6,589 nucleotides of DNA, taken from assembly GCA_013812565.1 (NCBI GenBank), contig JACCTF010000715.1, positions 1 to 6,589 of the forward strand. Direction: 5' to 3'. The notes beneath the pieces are model-generated. The model was given only the letters and a program-made list of their open reading frames with translations, did not search any database and was not told the origin of the DNA. How positions within the stretch are numbered: the stretch's first letter is position 1; each line of letters starts with the position of its first letter. This document shows positions 1-5,555 of this stretch, piece by piece. The DNA is from Pyrinomonadaceae bacterium. Its GTDB lineage: Bacteria > Acidobacteriota > Blastocatellia > Pyrinomonadales > Pyrinomonadaceae. Both the position numbers and the translations under genes were made by a program.

Positions 1-489
1 GTCGAAGATCGTCCGGCAAAGGTCAACAAGCCGATGCGCGGCCATTTCGAGAAGACCGGCGGAGGCATGCCGCCCGCACGCATTCTGAAAGAGATTCGCC
101 TTACTTCTTCTGAAAACGGAGTGAATGTAGGCGACAAGGTACTGGTCGATCAGTTTGCTGATGGCGATTTGGTTGAAGTTGTCGGACGCAGCAAAGGGCG
201 TGGTTTCGCTGGCACGATTAAACGTCACAACTTTAGGCGCGGCCCGGAGTCACATGGTTCAATGAACGTACGCGCACCTGGTTCAATTGGCGCCTCTGCC
301 TATCCGTCGCGTGTACTTAAAGGGACACGTTCGTCCGGCCACATGGGCGATGAGCGTGTATCAGTGAAGAACTTGAGCGTGGCGCGCGTCGATGTTGAAA
401 ACAACTTGTTGATGATACGTGGTGCGGTGCCGGGAGCAGCCGGTTCTGTTGTGTTGGTTAAGAAAGCAATAAGGCAAAAAAAGAAGTGA
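1..489 (+). CDS. rplC: Large-subunit ribosomal protein L3, 5'-truncated
   Basis: This is the C-terminal 162 residues of L3, an early-assembling 50S protein that binds 23S rRNA and reaches toward the peptidyl transferase centre. The frame is open from base 1 ([16 protein letters not shown]...), so the ATG at 34 is internal and the true start lies upstream; about 45–50 N-terminal residues are missing by family length (about 210). Family signatures seen are [44 protein letters not shown] and [13 protein letters not shown], then [14 protein letters not shown] and a lysine-rich end. The residue after GSIG is Ala, where E. coli has the Gln methylated by PrmB, so that modification is probably absent here (inference from the motif). 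It is followed by rplD after 55 nt. Confidence 0.97.
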   Translation, partial: VEDRPAKVNKPMRGHFEKTGGGMPPARILKEIRLTSSENGVNVGDKVLVDQFADGDLVEVVGRSKGRGFAGTIKRHNFRRGPESHGSMNVRAPGSIGASAYPSRVLKGTRSSGHMGDERVSVKNLSVARVDVENNLLMIRGAVPGAAGSVVLVKKAIRQKKK

Positions 490-520
490 TGAGTAACGAG
501 TTTGTCTCAGCCCTCAACAC
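486..520 (+). repeat. Possible decayed heptad hairpin in the rplC–rplD spacer
   Basis: Starting in the rplC stop codon, GTGATGAG (486–493) can pair with CTCAACAC (513–520) in 7 of 8 positions. The left side reads ATGAGTA then ACGAGTT, and the right side has 7-nt-spaced CTCA units (CTCAGCC, CTCAACA). This resembles the ATGAGTA-type element between rpsS and rplV but is much weaker. It may be a degraded member of the same class or chance. Confidence 0.35.
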
Positions 521-544
521 TTACCTTCACGGAGTGAAAGTAAT

Positions 545-1249
545 ATGCCTACCGTAGTAGTGCGCAATCTAAAGAATGAAGATCTCGGCAAGATGGAGTT
601 GCCTGATGCGGTGTTTGGCGCAGAGTTAAACGAAGCTTTAATTCATGCTGCTGTCCGCAACTTTACCGCCAATGCGCGTAGCGGTACGGTCGGCACAAAG
701 ACGCGCGGTGATGTTTCAGGATCGGGCCGCAAGCTTTGGAAGCAGAAGGGTACAGGGCGCGCGCGGATTGCGTCGATCCGTTCGCCGTTATGGAAGGGTG
801 GCGGCAATGTGCATGGACCGCAAGCGCGTGATTGGTCATACAATCTACCGAAAAAGATGCGCCGCGGTGCGCTACGTTCGGCCTTGTCAGAGCGCGTGCG
901 TGAAGGTAACGTAGTGGTATTAGATGCCATAACATTTGATCAACCAAAAACGAAAGATTTTGTTCGAGTGCTGAGCGCGCTTGGCCTTGAGGGCCGAACC
1001 CTGGTGGTTGATTCCCTGCAAAACAATAACCTTGTGCTTGCCGCCCGCAATGTTCAAAACGCAAAGGTCGTCGGCAGCATGGGATTAAATATCTATGATT
1101 TGCTACGCCACCCAAAACTTGTGCTATCTCGCCGTGCGGCAGAAGAACTGGCCCAGTTGCTTGATCCACAAGCAAAGAAGAATGCCAATAGTATGAAGGC
1201 TGAAGGCGATCCGGTTGAAGGTAGGCGGGTAGAAGAGGAGTCGGCCTAA
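545..1249 (+). CDS. rplD: Large-subunit ribosomal protein L4
   Basis: L4 (234 residues) is a 50S assembly protein whose extended loop lines the peptide exit tunnel; in E. coli it also represses its own S10 operon. The tunnel-loop signature is clear at roughly residues 57–97: GSGRKLWKQKGTGRAR, then SIRSPLWKGGG, then HGPQARDWSYNLPKKMRR. The C-terminal globular part shows the family pattern ending GLNIYDLLRHPKLVLSRRA. After that about 30 residues form a charged, weakly conserved tail, making the protein longer than the E. coli form (about 201). The ATG at 545 is preceded by GGAG at 531–534, about 10 nt away. Whether L4 autoregulates here cannot be judged, because the operon leader is outside the window. 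Confidence 0.98.
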   Translation: MPTVVVRNLKNEDLGKMELPDAVFGAELNEALIHAAVRNFTANARSGTVGTKTRGDVSGSGRKLWKQKGTGRARIASIRSPLWKGGGNVHGPQARDWSYNLPKKMRRGALRSALSERVREGNVVVLDAITFDQPKTKDFVRVLSALGLEGRTLVVDSLQNNNLVLAARNVQNAKVVGSMGLNIYDLLRHPKLVLSRRAAEELAQLLDPQAKKNANSMKAEGDPVEGRRVEEESA

Positions 1250-1252
1250 GAT

Positions 1253-1558
1253 ATGCGAACGGTATGGGACATCATCAAGTCGCCGGTAATTACCGAGAAG
1301 GCGCTTGTTGCAAAAGAGGAATCGCAGGACGGCAAGCAGTTACTAACCTTCCGTGTTGATCGGCGCGCAACCAAGCCTGAGATAAAGTCGGCCGTTGAGA
1401 AAATCTTCCAGGTCAAAGTAGATCAGGTTCGCACGATGAACTACATGGGTAAAACGGCTCGACGCGGTCGCTTCGAGGGGCGTAAGCCATCTTGGAAGAA
1501 AGCTTACGTGACTTTGAAACAGGGCGAGCGACCACTCGAATACGGGGAAGCGATTTAG
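1253..1558 (+). CDS. rplW: Large-subunit ribosomal protein L23
   Basis: L23 (101 residues) sits at the exit of the peptide tunnel and is the docking point for trigger factor and SRP. Family features are IIKSPVITEKA near the N-terminus, RATKPEIKSAVEKIFQVKV in the middle, and GRKPSWKKAYVTLKQGE at the end. Glu15 of the ITEK motif corresponds to E. coli Glu18, the trigger-factor contact (established for the family, aligned by eye). The start is 3 nt after the rplD stop, with a GAGGAG stretch inside the end of rplD, so translational coupling to rplD is likely. Length is normal. The gene is followed by a 98-nt spacer holding a large inverted repeat. Confidence 0.98.
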   Translation: MRTVWDIIKSPVITEKALVAKEESQDGKQLLTFRVDRRATKPEIKSAVEKIFQVKVDQVRTMNYMGKTARRGRFEGRKPSWKKAYVTLKQGERPLEYGEAI

Positions 1559-1559
1559 A

Positions 1560-1647
1560 AAGGATGAAGGATGAAGTAGGAAGGATGAAGTGAAGGCAGA
1601 AGACCAAGTTTGTCCTTTTCATCCTTCATCCCTTCTACTTCATCCTT
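1560..1647 (+). repeat. Heptad-built inverted repeat, rplW–rplB spacer (AAGGATG type)
   Basis: The left arm is a run of 7-nt units in strict register from 1560: AAGGATG, AAGGATG, AAGTAGG, AAGGATG, AAGTGAA. The right arm is pyrimidine-rich. Bases 1567–1590 pair with 1624–1647 over 24 positions with two non-Watson–Crick positions (one G·U), leaving a 33-nt loop (1591–1623) that can pair further (TGAAGG with CCTTTTCA). The stem ends one base before the weak GAG (1648–1650) that precedes the rplB ATG at 1657. There is no U-tract, so it is not a typical intrinsic terminator. The RNA structure is predicted by eye only. Confidence 0.9.
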
Positions 1648-1656
1648 GAGAAACGA

Positions 1657-2487
1657 ATGGGCATCAAGAAACTAACACCGACATCCCCAGCAAGGCGTTA
1701 TCAAACGTATCTGACGCGCGATGAGTTGACGAAGGGTGCTGAGCCTGAGAAGTCACTGCTGGAAGCGAAGACGCGCATTTCAGGACGAAATAACGATGGA
1801 CACATCACAGTGCGGCGGCGCGGCGGTGGTCACAAACGGTTCTATCGTATTATTGATTTCAAACGTGACAAAGCGGGGGTGCCGGGGCGGGTTACGCAAA
1901 TCGAATATGATCCGAACCGTTCATCGCACATTGCGCTTGTCACTTACCTTGACGGCGAGAAGCGGTATATCATCGCTCCAGCCGGGCTAGATGTCGGCAA
2001 AACCATCATGAGCGGTCCAGAGGCAGACATCCTGCCGGGCAATGCTTTGCCGATCCGCAACATCCCTTTGGGAACACAGATTCACAACATCGAATTACGT
2101 CCTGGTAAGGGCGGGCAAATGGCGCGTTCCGCCGGAGCCTTTGCTCAACTCGTTGCAAAGGAAGGCGATTACGCACAATTGCGGATGCCTTCAGGCGAGG
2201 TGCGTCGCGTACCCGTCCTGTGCATGGCGACTATCGGGCAAGTTGGCAACGTTGAGCATGAAAACGTTAGCTTCGGTAAAGCCGGACGTTCCCGTTGGAA
2301 AGGTCTCCGGCCGCATGTGCGCGGTGTGGCAATGAACCCTGTGGACCACCCGCACGGTGGTGGTGAAGGTAAAACCTCTGGCGGTCGCCACCCCGTTACT
2401 CCATGGGGCCAGCCGACGCGCGGCTACAAGACGCGCCGTAATAAACGCACGACGAAGATGATTGTGCGAGATCGAAGAGTTAAGTAA
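1657..2487 (+). CDS. rplB: Large-subunit ribosomal protein L2
   Basis: L2 (276 residues) is a primary 23S rRNA binder near the peptidyl transferase centre and is needed for subunit association. Length matches the family (about 275). Conserved segments run in order: [70 protein letters not shown], then [13 protein letters not shown] and [16 protein letters not shown]. His231 in PVDHP corresponds to the functionally important E. coli His229. The Shine–Dalgarno before ATG 1657 is poor (GAG at 1648–1650), although the purine-rich left arm of the upstream repeat is full of AAGGA-like sequence. Large inverted repeats flank the gene on both sides. Confidence 0.99.
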   Translation: MGIKKLTPTSPARRYQTYLTRDELTKGAEPEKSLLEAKTRISGRNNDGHITVRRRGGGHKRFYRIIDFKRDKAGVPGRVTQIEYDPNRSSHIALVTYLDGEKRYIIAPAGLDVGKTIMSGPEADILPGNALPIRNIPLGTQIHNIELRPGKGGQMARSAGAFAQLVAKEGDYAQLRMPSGEVRRVPVLCMATIGQVGNVEHENVSFGKAGRSRWKGLRPHVRGVAMNPVDHPHGGGEGKTSGGRHPVTPWGQPTRGYKTRRNKRTTKMIVRDRRVK

Positions 2488-2575
2488 AGGATGAAGAAGG
2501 AGGGATGAAGGATGAAGGCGCAAAAGGCTTCGATTCTTATCATTTCTTTCTTCCGCCTTCATCCTTCATCCTTTT
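2487..2575 (+). repeat. Heptad-built inverted repeat, rplB–rpsS spacer (AAGGATG type)
   Basis: The left arm again runs in 7-nt register from 2487: AAGGATG, AAGAAGG, AGGGATG, AAGGATG, AAGGCGC. Bases 2503–2520 pair perfectly with 2554–2571 (18 bp), and G·U/A·U pairs extend this to about 2499–2575. The loop (2521–2553) is 33 nt, the same length as in the rplW–rplB element. Reverse-complemented, the right arm also reads as 7-nt units (two AAGGATG, then AAGGCGG, AAGAAAG). It belongs to the same family as that element but is not a copy, because its degenerate units differ. No U-tract follows. Confidence 0.92.
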
Positions 2576-2598
2576 GAAGTGGAGCGAAGCGGAACGAT

Positions 2599-2892
2599 AT
2601 GGCACGTTCAGTTAAAAAAGGACCGTTTATTGACGGGTTTCTACAGAAGATGGTGGATCGCATTCGCGAGAGCGGCAATCGTCCACCAGCTATTAAGACA
2701 TGGTCGCGCCGGTCAACAATCTCGCCTGACATGGTGGGATTAACGTTCGGTGTTCATAACGGAAAGCGACATGTTCCGGTGTACGTCACAGAGAACATGG
2801 TAGGCCACAAGTTGGGCGAGTTTTCACCAACGCGCACATTTAAGGGTCATTCAGGCACAAAGGCTGAGAAGACTTCGAAGGTCGGTAGATAG
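2599..2892 (+). CDS. rpsS: Small-subunit ribosomal protein S19
   Basis: S19 (97 residues) is in the head of the 30S subunit, complexed with S13 near the A-site finger. The family signature is nearly unbroken: [15 protein letters not shown] at the N-terminus, then [39 protein letters not shown] and [12 protein letters not shown]. Length is typical (about 92). ATG 2599 is preceded by GGAAC (2591–2595) within a GGAGCGAAGCGG stretch; similar GAGCG-rich sequence occurs before rplP and in the rpsQ–rplN spacer. The next gene, rplV, follows after 77 nt. Confidence 0.98.
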   Translation: MARSVKKGPFIDGFLQKMVDRIRESGNRPPAIKTWSRRSTISPDMVGLTFGVHNGKRHVPVYVTENMVGHKLGEFSPTRTFKGHSGTKAEKTSKVGR

Positions 2893-2897
2893 CCGCA

Positions 2898-2960
2898 ATG
2901 AGTAATGAGTGATAAGCGGTTGGCTTTGGCTTGTCATTAATTAATCAACTACTCGTTACT
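2898..2960 (+). repeat. Heptad-type inverted repeat, rpsS–rplV spacer (ATGAGTA type)
   Basis: Two adjacent 7-mers, ATGAGTA and ATGAGTG (2898–2911), form the left side. AGTAATGAGT (2901–2910) pairs with ACTCGTTACT (2951–2960) over 10 bp with one G·U. The 3' arm ends exactly before the rplV ribosome binding site GAGGGTGAT (2961–2969). The design matches the AAGGATG elements but the unit is unrelated and the stem is shorter. Confidence 0.7.
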
Positions 2961-2969
2961 GAGGGTGAT
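2961..2969 (+). promoter_or_regulatory. rplV ribosome binding site fixing the start at ATG 2970
   Basis: GAGGGTGAT abuts ATG 2970 and closely matches the 16S anti-Shine–Dalgarno complement (GGAGGTGAT). It supports [12 protein letters not shown]... as the true L22 N-terminus. The in-frame TTG at 2931 would place translated sequence across the hairpin and adds residues not seen in L22. Confidence 0.8.
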
Positions 2970-3494
2970 ATGGAAACGAAAGCGAGTGCAAAGTACCTGC
3001 ATGGGTCGGCGCAGAAGGCGCGTCTGGTAGTAGATTTAATTCGCGGCAAGAACGTCAACGAAGCACTAGCGTTGTTGCAGTTCACGAATAAACGCGCCGC
3101 ACATCATGTGGAAGCATGCGTACGGTCGGCGGTAGCTAACGCGACCGAAGCGGCGGAAAAAGCCAACATTGCTATTGACCCGGATGATCTATGGGTAAGA
3201 GGAGCATTTGTTGATCAAGGTCCGACCAAGAAACGTTATCGTATGCGGCCCGCGCCGCAGGGGCGTGCTTACCGTGAACGACGTCACTTCTGTCATGTGA
3301 CCGTGTTGCTTTCAAGCGACGCGAAAGAAGAAAAGCAAACAGCGAAACGCGGTCGCAATGGTAGAAGCGACACAGCATCGACAAGCGGCAAATCAAGCCG
3401 GGCAGCGTCGTTGAAGGCAGATAACCGCAGCGTAAAAAAAGAGGACAGCGCTTCAACTGAAAGCGCTGGGTCAGAAGCGACTGCAAAAGAATAG
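2970..3494 (+). CDS. rplV: Large-subunit ribosomal protein L22 with charged C-terminal tail
   Basis: L22 (174 residues from ATG 2970) binds all 23S rRNA domains, and its hairpin lines the exit tunnel. The core, residues 1–116, is recognisable: [33 protein letters not shown], then [21 protein letters not shown] and CHVTVLLSS. The usual RTSHITV at the core end reads HFCHVTV, a mild deviation. Residues 117–174 form a Lys/Ser/Glu/Arg-rich low-complexity tail (starting [16 protein letters not shown] and ending AGSEATAKE). Typical L22 is about 110–120 residues, so the tail is an extension, probably disordered and solvent- or rRNA-facing (inference). I chose ATG 2970 over TTG 2931 because of its strong ribosome binding site and family N-terminus. 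Confidence 0.96.
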   Translation: METKASAKYLHGSAQKARLVVDLIRGKNVNEALALLQFTNKRAAHHVEACVRSAVANATEAAEKANIAIDPDDLWVRGAFVDQGPTKKRYRMRPAPQGRAYRERRHFCHVTVLLSSDAKEEKQTAKRGRNGRSDTASTSGKSSRAASLKADNRSVKKEDSASTESAGSEATAKE

Positions 3495-3507
3495 TTCTAA
3501 TTAGAAC
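3494..3507 (+). repeat. 14-nt perfect palindrome at the rplV–rpsC junction
   Basis: GTTCTAATTAGAAC is a perfect 14-nt palindrome that begins with the last base of the rplV stop codon and ends just before the rpsC GGAG (3508–3511). As RNA it could form a small 5-bp stem with an AAUU loop. It fills over half of the 23-nt spacer. Confidence 0.75.
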
Positions 3508-3520
3508 GGAGAAGATTGTG
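3508..3520 (+). promoter_or_regulatory. rpsC ribosome binding site with GTG start
   Basis: GGAG (3508–3511) lies 6 nt before GTG 3518. The encoded (f)[13 protein letters not shown] is the family N-terminus, so GTG is the start codon. No ATG near this position would preserve it. Confidence 0.9.
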
Positions 3521-4279
3521 GGTCAGAAAGTTCATCCTTACGGCTTCCGCCTCGGTTACAACAAAGATTGGCATTCGCATTGGTACTCGAAGAAGCTGTA
3601 CGGTGAGTACTTATTGGAAGATCTAAAGCTTAAGCGCGACCTTAAGCATCGCTTCGCTGGTGCCGGTGTGTCACATGTTGATATTGAACGTGCAGCAAAC
3701 CGCTTGAAGATAATTATCTATACCTCGCGCCCAGGTATCATCATTGGGCGTAAAGGCGCAGAGATTGATAAGCTCAAAGGCGACATCGCTTCGCGCACCG
3801 GGCGCGAGGTATTGGTATCAATCCAAGAGATTCAAAAGCCAGAGCTGAACGCGCAGTTGCAAGCTGAGAAGATCGCTGTACAACTTGAAAAACGCATTGC
3901 CTTTCGCCGCGCGATGCGCAAAGCCGTTGAAGAGTCGCTTCGTTTCGGCGCACAGGGCATCAAGGTAATGGTCGCCGGTCGTTTGAACGGAGCGGAGATC
4001 GCGCGTAGCGAGTGGTACCTACAAGGTCGTCTGCCGCTGCATACGTTGCGTGCTGATATTGATTACGGCTTTGCAGAGGCGCACACAACGTTCGGCGTGA
4101 TTGGCGTCAAAGTGTGGATCTACCGTGGCGAAATCCTCGATCCAAAAGCGGCGATGGCACGCGGCACGGGAACTGATCCGGCAGGCGATGGGCGCAATGA
4201 GCAGCGCGAACGCCGCCCGCGCACCCGGCGTGAGCGCGAAGGCGGTGGTGAACGCCGTCCGCGCGGAGAGAGAGAATAA
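3518..4279 (+). CDS. rpsC: Small-subunit ribosomal protein S3
   Basis: S3 (253 residues) is at the mRNA entry tunnel of the 30S head and contributes to mRNA unwinding. The N-terminal [12 protein letters not shown] is canonical. A type II KH domain shows GIIIGRKG with the GxxG loop at residues 77–80. FRRAMRKAV (129–137) holds Arg/Lys residues matching the E. coli helicase residues. The C-terminal domain has [29 protein letters not shown] and [20 protein letters not shown]. After about residue 215 comes a tail of roughly 38 residues dominated by Arg, Glu and Gly, of a kind found in many S3 proteins. The start is GTG. Confidence 0.99.
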   Translation: MGQKVHPYGFRLGYNKDWHSHWYSKKLYGEYLLEDLKLKRDLKHRFAGAGVSHVDIERAANRLKIIIYTSRPGIIIGRKGAEIDKLKGDIASRTGREVLVSIQEIQKPELNAQLQAEKIAVQLEKRIAFRRAMRKAVEESLRFGAQGIKVMVAGRLNGAEIARSEWYLQGRLPLHTLRADIDYGFAEAHTTFGVIGVKVWIYRGEILDPKAAMARGTGTDPAGDGRNEQRERRPRTRREREGGGERRPRGERE

Positions 4280-4280
4280 G

Positions 4281-4333
4281 CAGATGTCGAATGTCAGATG
4301 TCAGTTAAGAAGCTAAACACTAACATCTGACAT
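4281..4333 (+). repeat. Heptad-built inverted repeat, rpsC–rplP spacer (CAGATGT type)
   Basis: Directly after the rpsC stop, four 7-nt units run in register from 4281: CAGATGT, CGAATGT, CAGATGT, CAGTTAA. Bases 4291–4305 pair with 4319–4333 in 14 of 15 positions (11 consecutive), with a 13-nt loop. The 3' arm ends about 10 nt before the rplP GGAG at 4344–4347. Organisation is the same as the AAGGATG elements, with a different unit. Confidence 0.85.
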
Positions 4334-4356
4334 CTTGTTGAGCGGAGCGAAACATT

Positions 4357-4785
4357 ATGTTGATGCCGAAGAAAGTGAAGCACCGGAAGCAAATGCGCGG
4401 CCGTATGACCGGTGAGGCGGCGCGTGGTAGCCGGATCAGCTTCGGGGAATATGGGCTGAAGACGCTTGAGCCAGCGTGGATTACAGACCGTCAGATCGAA
4501 GCGGCACGCATCGCGATGACGCGCCACATTAAGCGCGGCGGCAAAATTTGGATACGCATGTTCCCAGACAAACCCGTAACTAAGAAACCCGCCGAGACGC
4601 GTATGGGTAAAGGAAAGGGTGCGCCCGAATACTGGGTCGCTGTGGTAAAACCGGGTCGCATACTCTATGAGATAGAAGGCGTCGATGAAGTGACGGCTAG
4701 AGAAGCGATGCGTTTGGCGGCGCAGAAACTTCCGATCAAAACAAGGTTTGTGACTCGCGCCGAACAAGAGGGAGGAATGGTTTAG
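4357..4785 (+). CDS. rplP: Large-subunit ribosomal protein L16
   Basis: L16 (142 residues) is a late-assembling 50S protein near the A-site tRNA elbow and the peptidyl transferase centre. Signatures are [16 protein letters not shown] at the N-terminus, [66 protein letters not shown], and KLPIKTRFV at the end. Arg82 before MGKGKG aligns with the E. coli Arg81 that a ribosomal oxygenase hydroxylates; whether this host has such an enzyme is unknown. The start ATG 4357 is preceded by GGAG at 4344–4347 in a GAGCGGAGCGAAAC stretch. Only 2 nt separate it from rpmC. Confidence 0.99.
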   Translation: MLMPKKVKHRKQMRGRMTGEAARGSRISFGEYGLKTLEPAWITDRQIEAARIAMTRHIKRGGKIWIRMFPDKPVTKKPAETRMGKGKGAPEYWVAVVKPGRILYEIEGVDEVTAREAMRLAAQKLPIKTRFVTRAEQEGGMV

Positions 4786-4787
4786 CG

Positions 4788-5003
4788 ATGAAACGGCGAG
4801 AAGAACGAGATCGTATACGCGAAATGTCAAACGAGGATTTGCGCGACGAAGTAGCCCGGTTGAAGGAATCGCTTTTCCGCTTGAAGTTTAAACTTGCACT
4901 CGGCGAGGTTGATTCGGTCAAGCGCATCCGTGAAGACAAGAAATCGCTGGCACGCATTCAAACCTTAATAACCCAACGCGTCGGAGCACAGGCGGCGCAA
5001 TAA
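4788..5003 (+). CDS. rpmC: Large-subunit ribosomal protein L29
   Basis: L29 (71 residues) is a small all-helical 50S protein at the tunnel exit, next to L23. The N-terminal helix reads MSNEDLRDEVARLKESLFRLKFKLALGEVDSVKRIREDKKSLARIQT in two helices with the family pattern LF.L.F.....E....RIR...K.IARI; key positions seen are LFRLKF, KRIRED and LARIQT. An N-terminal stretch of about 12 charged residues (MKRREERDRIRE) precedes the usual start of the helix. A strong GGAGG lies at 4771–4775 inside the end of rplP, 12 nt before ATG 4788, suggesting coupling to rplP. Confidence 0.94.
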   Translation: MKRREERDRIREMSNEDLRDEVARLKESLFRLKFKLALGEVDSVKRIREDKKSLARIQTLITQRVGAQAAQ

Positions 5004-5013
5004 TTCTGAGAAG

Positions 5014-5035
5014 GCGGTCTAAATTTAAAGGCCGC
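5014..5035 (+). promoter_or_regulatory. Hairpin overlapping the probable rpsQ Shine–Dalgarno
   Basis: GCGGTCT (5014–5020) pairs with AGGCCGC (5029–5035) over 7 bp with one G·U and an 8-nt loop. The AAAGG at 5027–5031 is the best Shine–Dalgarno candidate for GTG 5038, and its last three bases fall in the stem, so folding could mask the site. No U-tract follows, which argues against a terminator. The regulatory role is inferred. Confidence 0.5.
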
Positions 5036-5037
5036 TA

Positions 5038-5457
5038 GTGGATCAAAAGATGGCACAAGAGAACCGCGAAGAAGAAATGATTGAAGGTCAGCGGCAGGAC
5101 GCTGAGGCAAGTGTAGAAGCTACTACGTCCGGCGAATCATTAGCGCACAAACTTGCGCCGAACGTGGACGCGCAACCCGGTAACGCAACGGGTACTGAAG
5201 CAGGAAAGCGCGGGCGTCGTGCTGAAAGGATCGGCATCGTTTCTTCTGACAAGATGGAGAAGACGATTGTTGTACGTGTCGATCGTCTTGTGCGGCATCC
5301 GAAGTACCGCCGCTATGTGCGCCGCACCTCTAAGTTTATGGCGCACGACGAAAAGGGAGCTCAGATAGGCGACAAGGTGCGCATCATCGAGTCGCGTCCC
5401 CTATCGGCGAGAAAGCGCTGGCGAGTTATAGAGATTTTGCAGAAGGCAGAAAGGTAA
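5038..5457 (+). CDS. rpsQ: Small-subunit ribosomal protein S17 with N-terminal extension
   Basis: S17 (139 residues from GTG 5038) is an early-binding 30S body protein with an OB fold. The core begins near residue 64: RIGIVSSDKMEKTIVVRVDR, HPKYRRYVRRTSKFMAHDE, GDKVRIIESRPLSARKRW and VIEILQKAE. The family is usually about 85 residues, so some 60 residues are added at the N-terminus; these are rich in Glu, Ala and Gln, then Lys/Arg just before the core. I chose GTG 5038 because AAAGG (5027–5031) sits 6 nt upstream. ATG 5050 is a reasonable alternative and would remove four residues. ATG 5077 and GTG 5164 are weaker. No choice within the frame gives a normal-length S17 with a good ribosome binding site. 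Confidence 0.93.
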   Translation: MDQKMAQENREEEMIEGQRQDAEASVEATTSGESLAHKLAPNVDAQPGNATGTEAGKRGRRAERIGIVSSDKMEKTIVVRVDRLVRHPKYRRYVRRTSKFMAHDEKGAQIGDKVRIIESRPLSARKRWRVIEILQKAER

Positions 5458-5458
5458 A

Positions 5459-5534
5459 AGGATTTTGGATTTGCGATTTGGAGCGAGCGGTATGACCTTG
5501 GTTCTTTTAACCGAGAGTCGGCAGTCAAAATTCT
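5459..5534 (+). repeat. Heptad-built inverted repeat with nested hairpin, rpsQ–rplN spacer (GGATTTT type)
   Basis: Three 7-mers in register from 5460 (GGATTTT, GGATTTG, CGATTTG) follow the rpsQ stop. AGGATTTTGG (5459–5468) can pair with TCAAAATTCT (5525–5534) over 10 bp with two G·U. Inside is a second hairpin: GAC-CTTGGTT (5494–5503) with AACCGAG-A-GTC (5509–5519), 10 bp including one G·U and one bulged A, and a 5-nt loop. A GGAGCGAGCGG stretch (5480–5490) resembles sequence before rpsS and rplP. The outer stem is weaker than in the AAGGATG elements. Confidence 0.68.
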
Positions 5535-5555
5535 AAAGTTCGTTGAGGGTTCGTT

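Noticed and set aside
1413..1622. Minus-strand reading frame of 69 codons over rplW and the first repeat
   Set aside because: It is the shadow of rplW plus a pyrimidine repeat arm; no ribosome binding site or domain is seen.
1560..1647. Intrinsic transcription terminator between rplW and rplB
   Set aside because: Stem GC content is moderate, the loop is 33 nt, no U-tract follows, and it lies inside a conserved co-transcribed gene order.
1559..1656. CRISPR array or transposon terminal repeats in the spacers
   Set aside because: Units are 7 nt without spacers, and no transposase, target duplication or cas gene is present.
2191..2562. Minus-strand reading frame of 123 codons over the end of rplB and the following repeat
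   Set aside because: Its N-terminal part is translated repeat ([14 protein letters not shown]), the rest is antisense to well-conserved rplB, and it has no family features.
2505..2615. Small + strand reading frame (36 codons, MKDEGAKGF...) running through the second hairpin into rpsS
   Set aside because: It arises from AAGGATG units read as ATG AAG GAT; low complexity and overlapping the rpsS start, so most likely accidental, though ribosome profiling could tell.
2931..2969. Upstream TTG start for rplV adding 13 residues
   Set aside because: It would translate the hairpin arm, has no family support, and ATG 2970 has a strong adjacent ribosome binding site.
4294..4830. Minus-strand reading frame of 178 codons opposite rplP
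   Set aside because: It is antisense to a highly conserved gene whose coding frame is unambiguous, and it has no recognisable domain.
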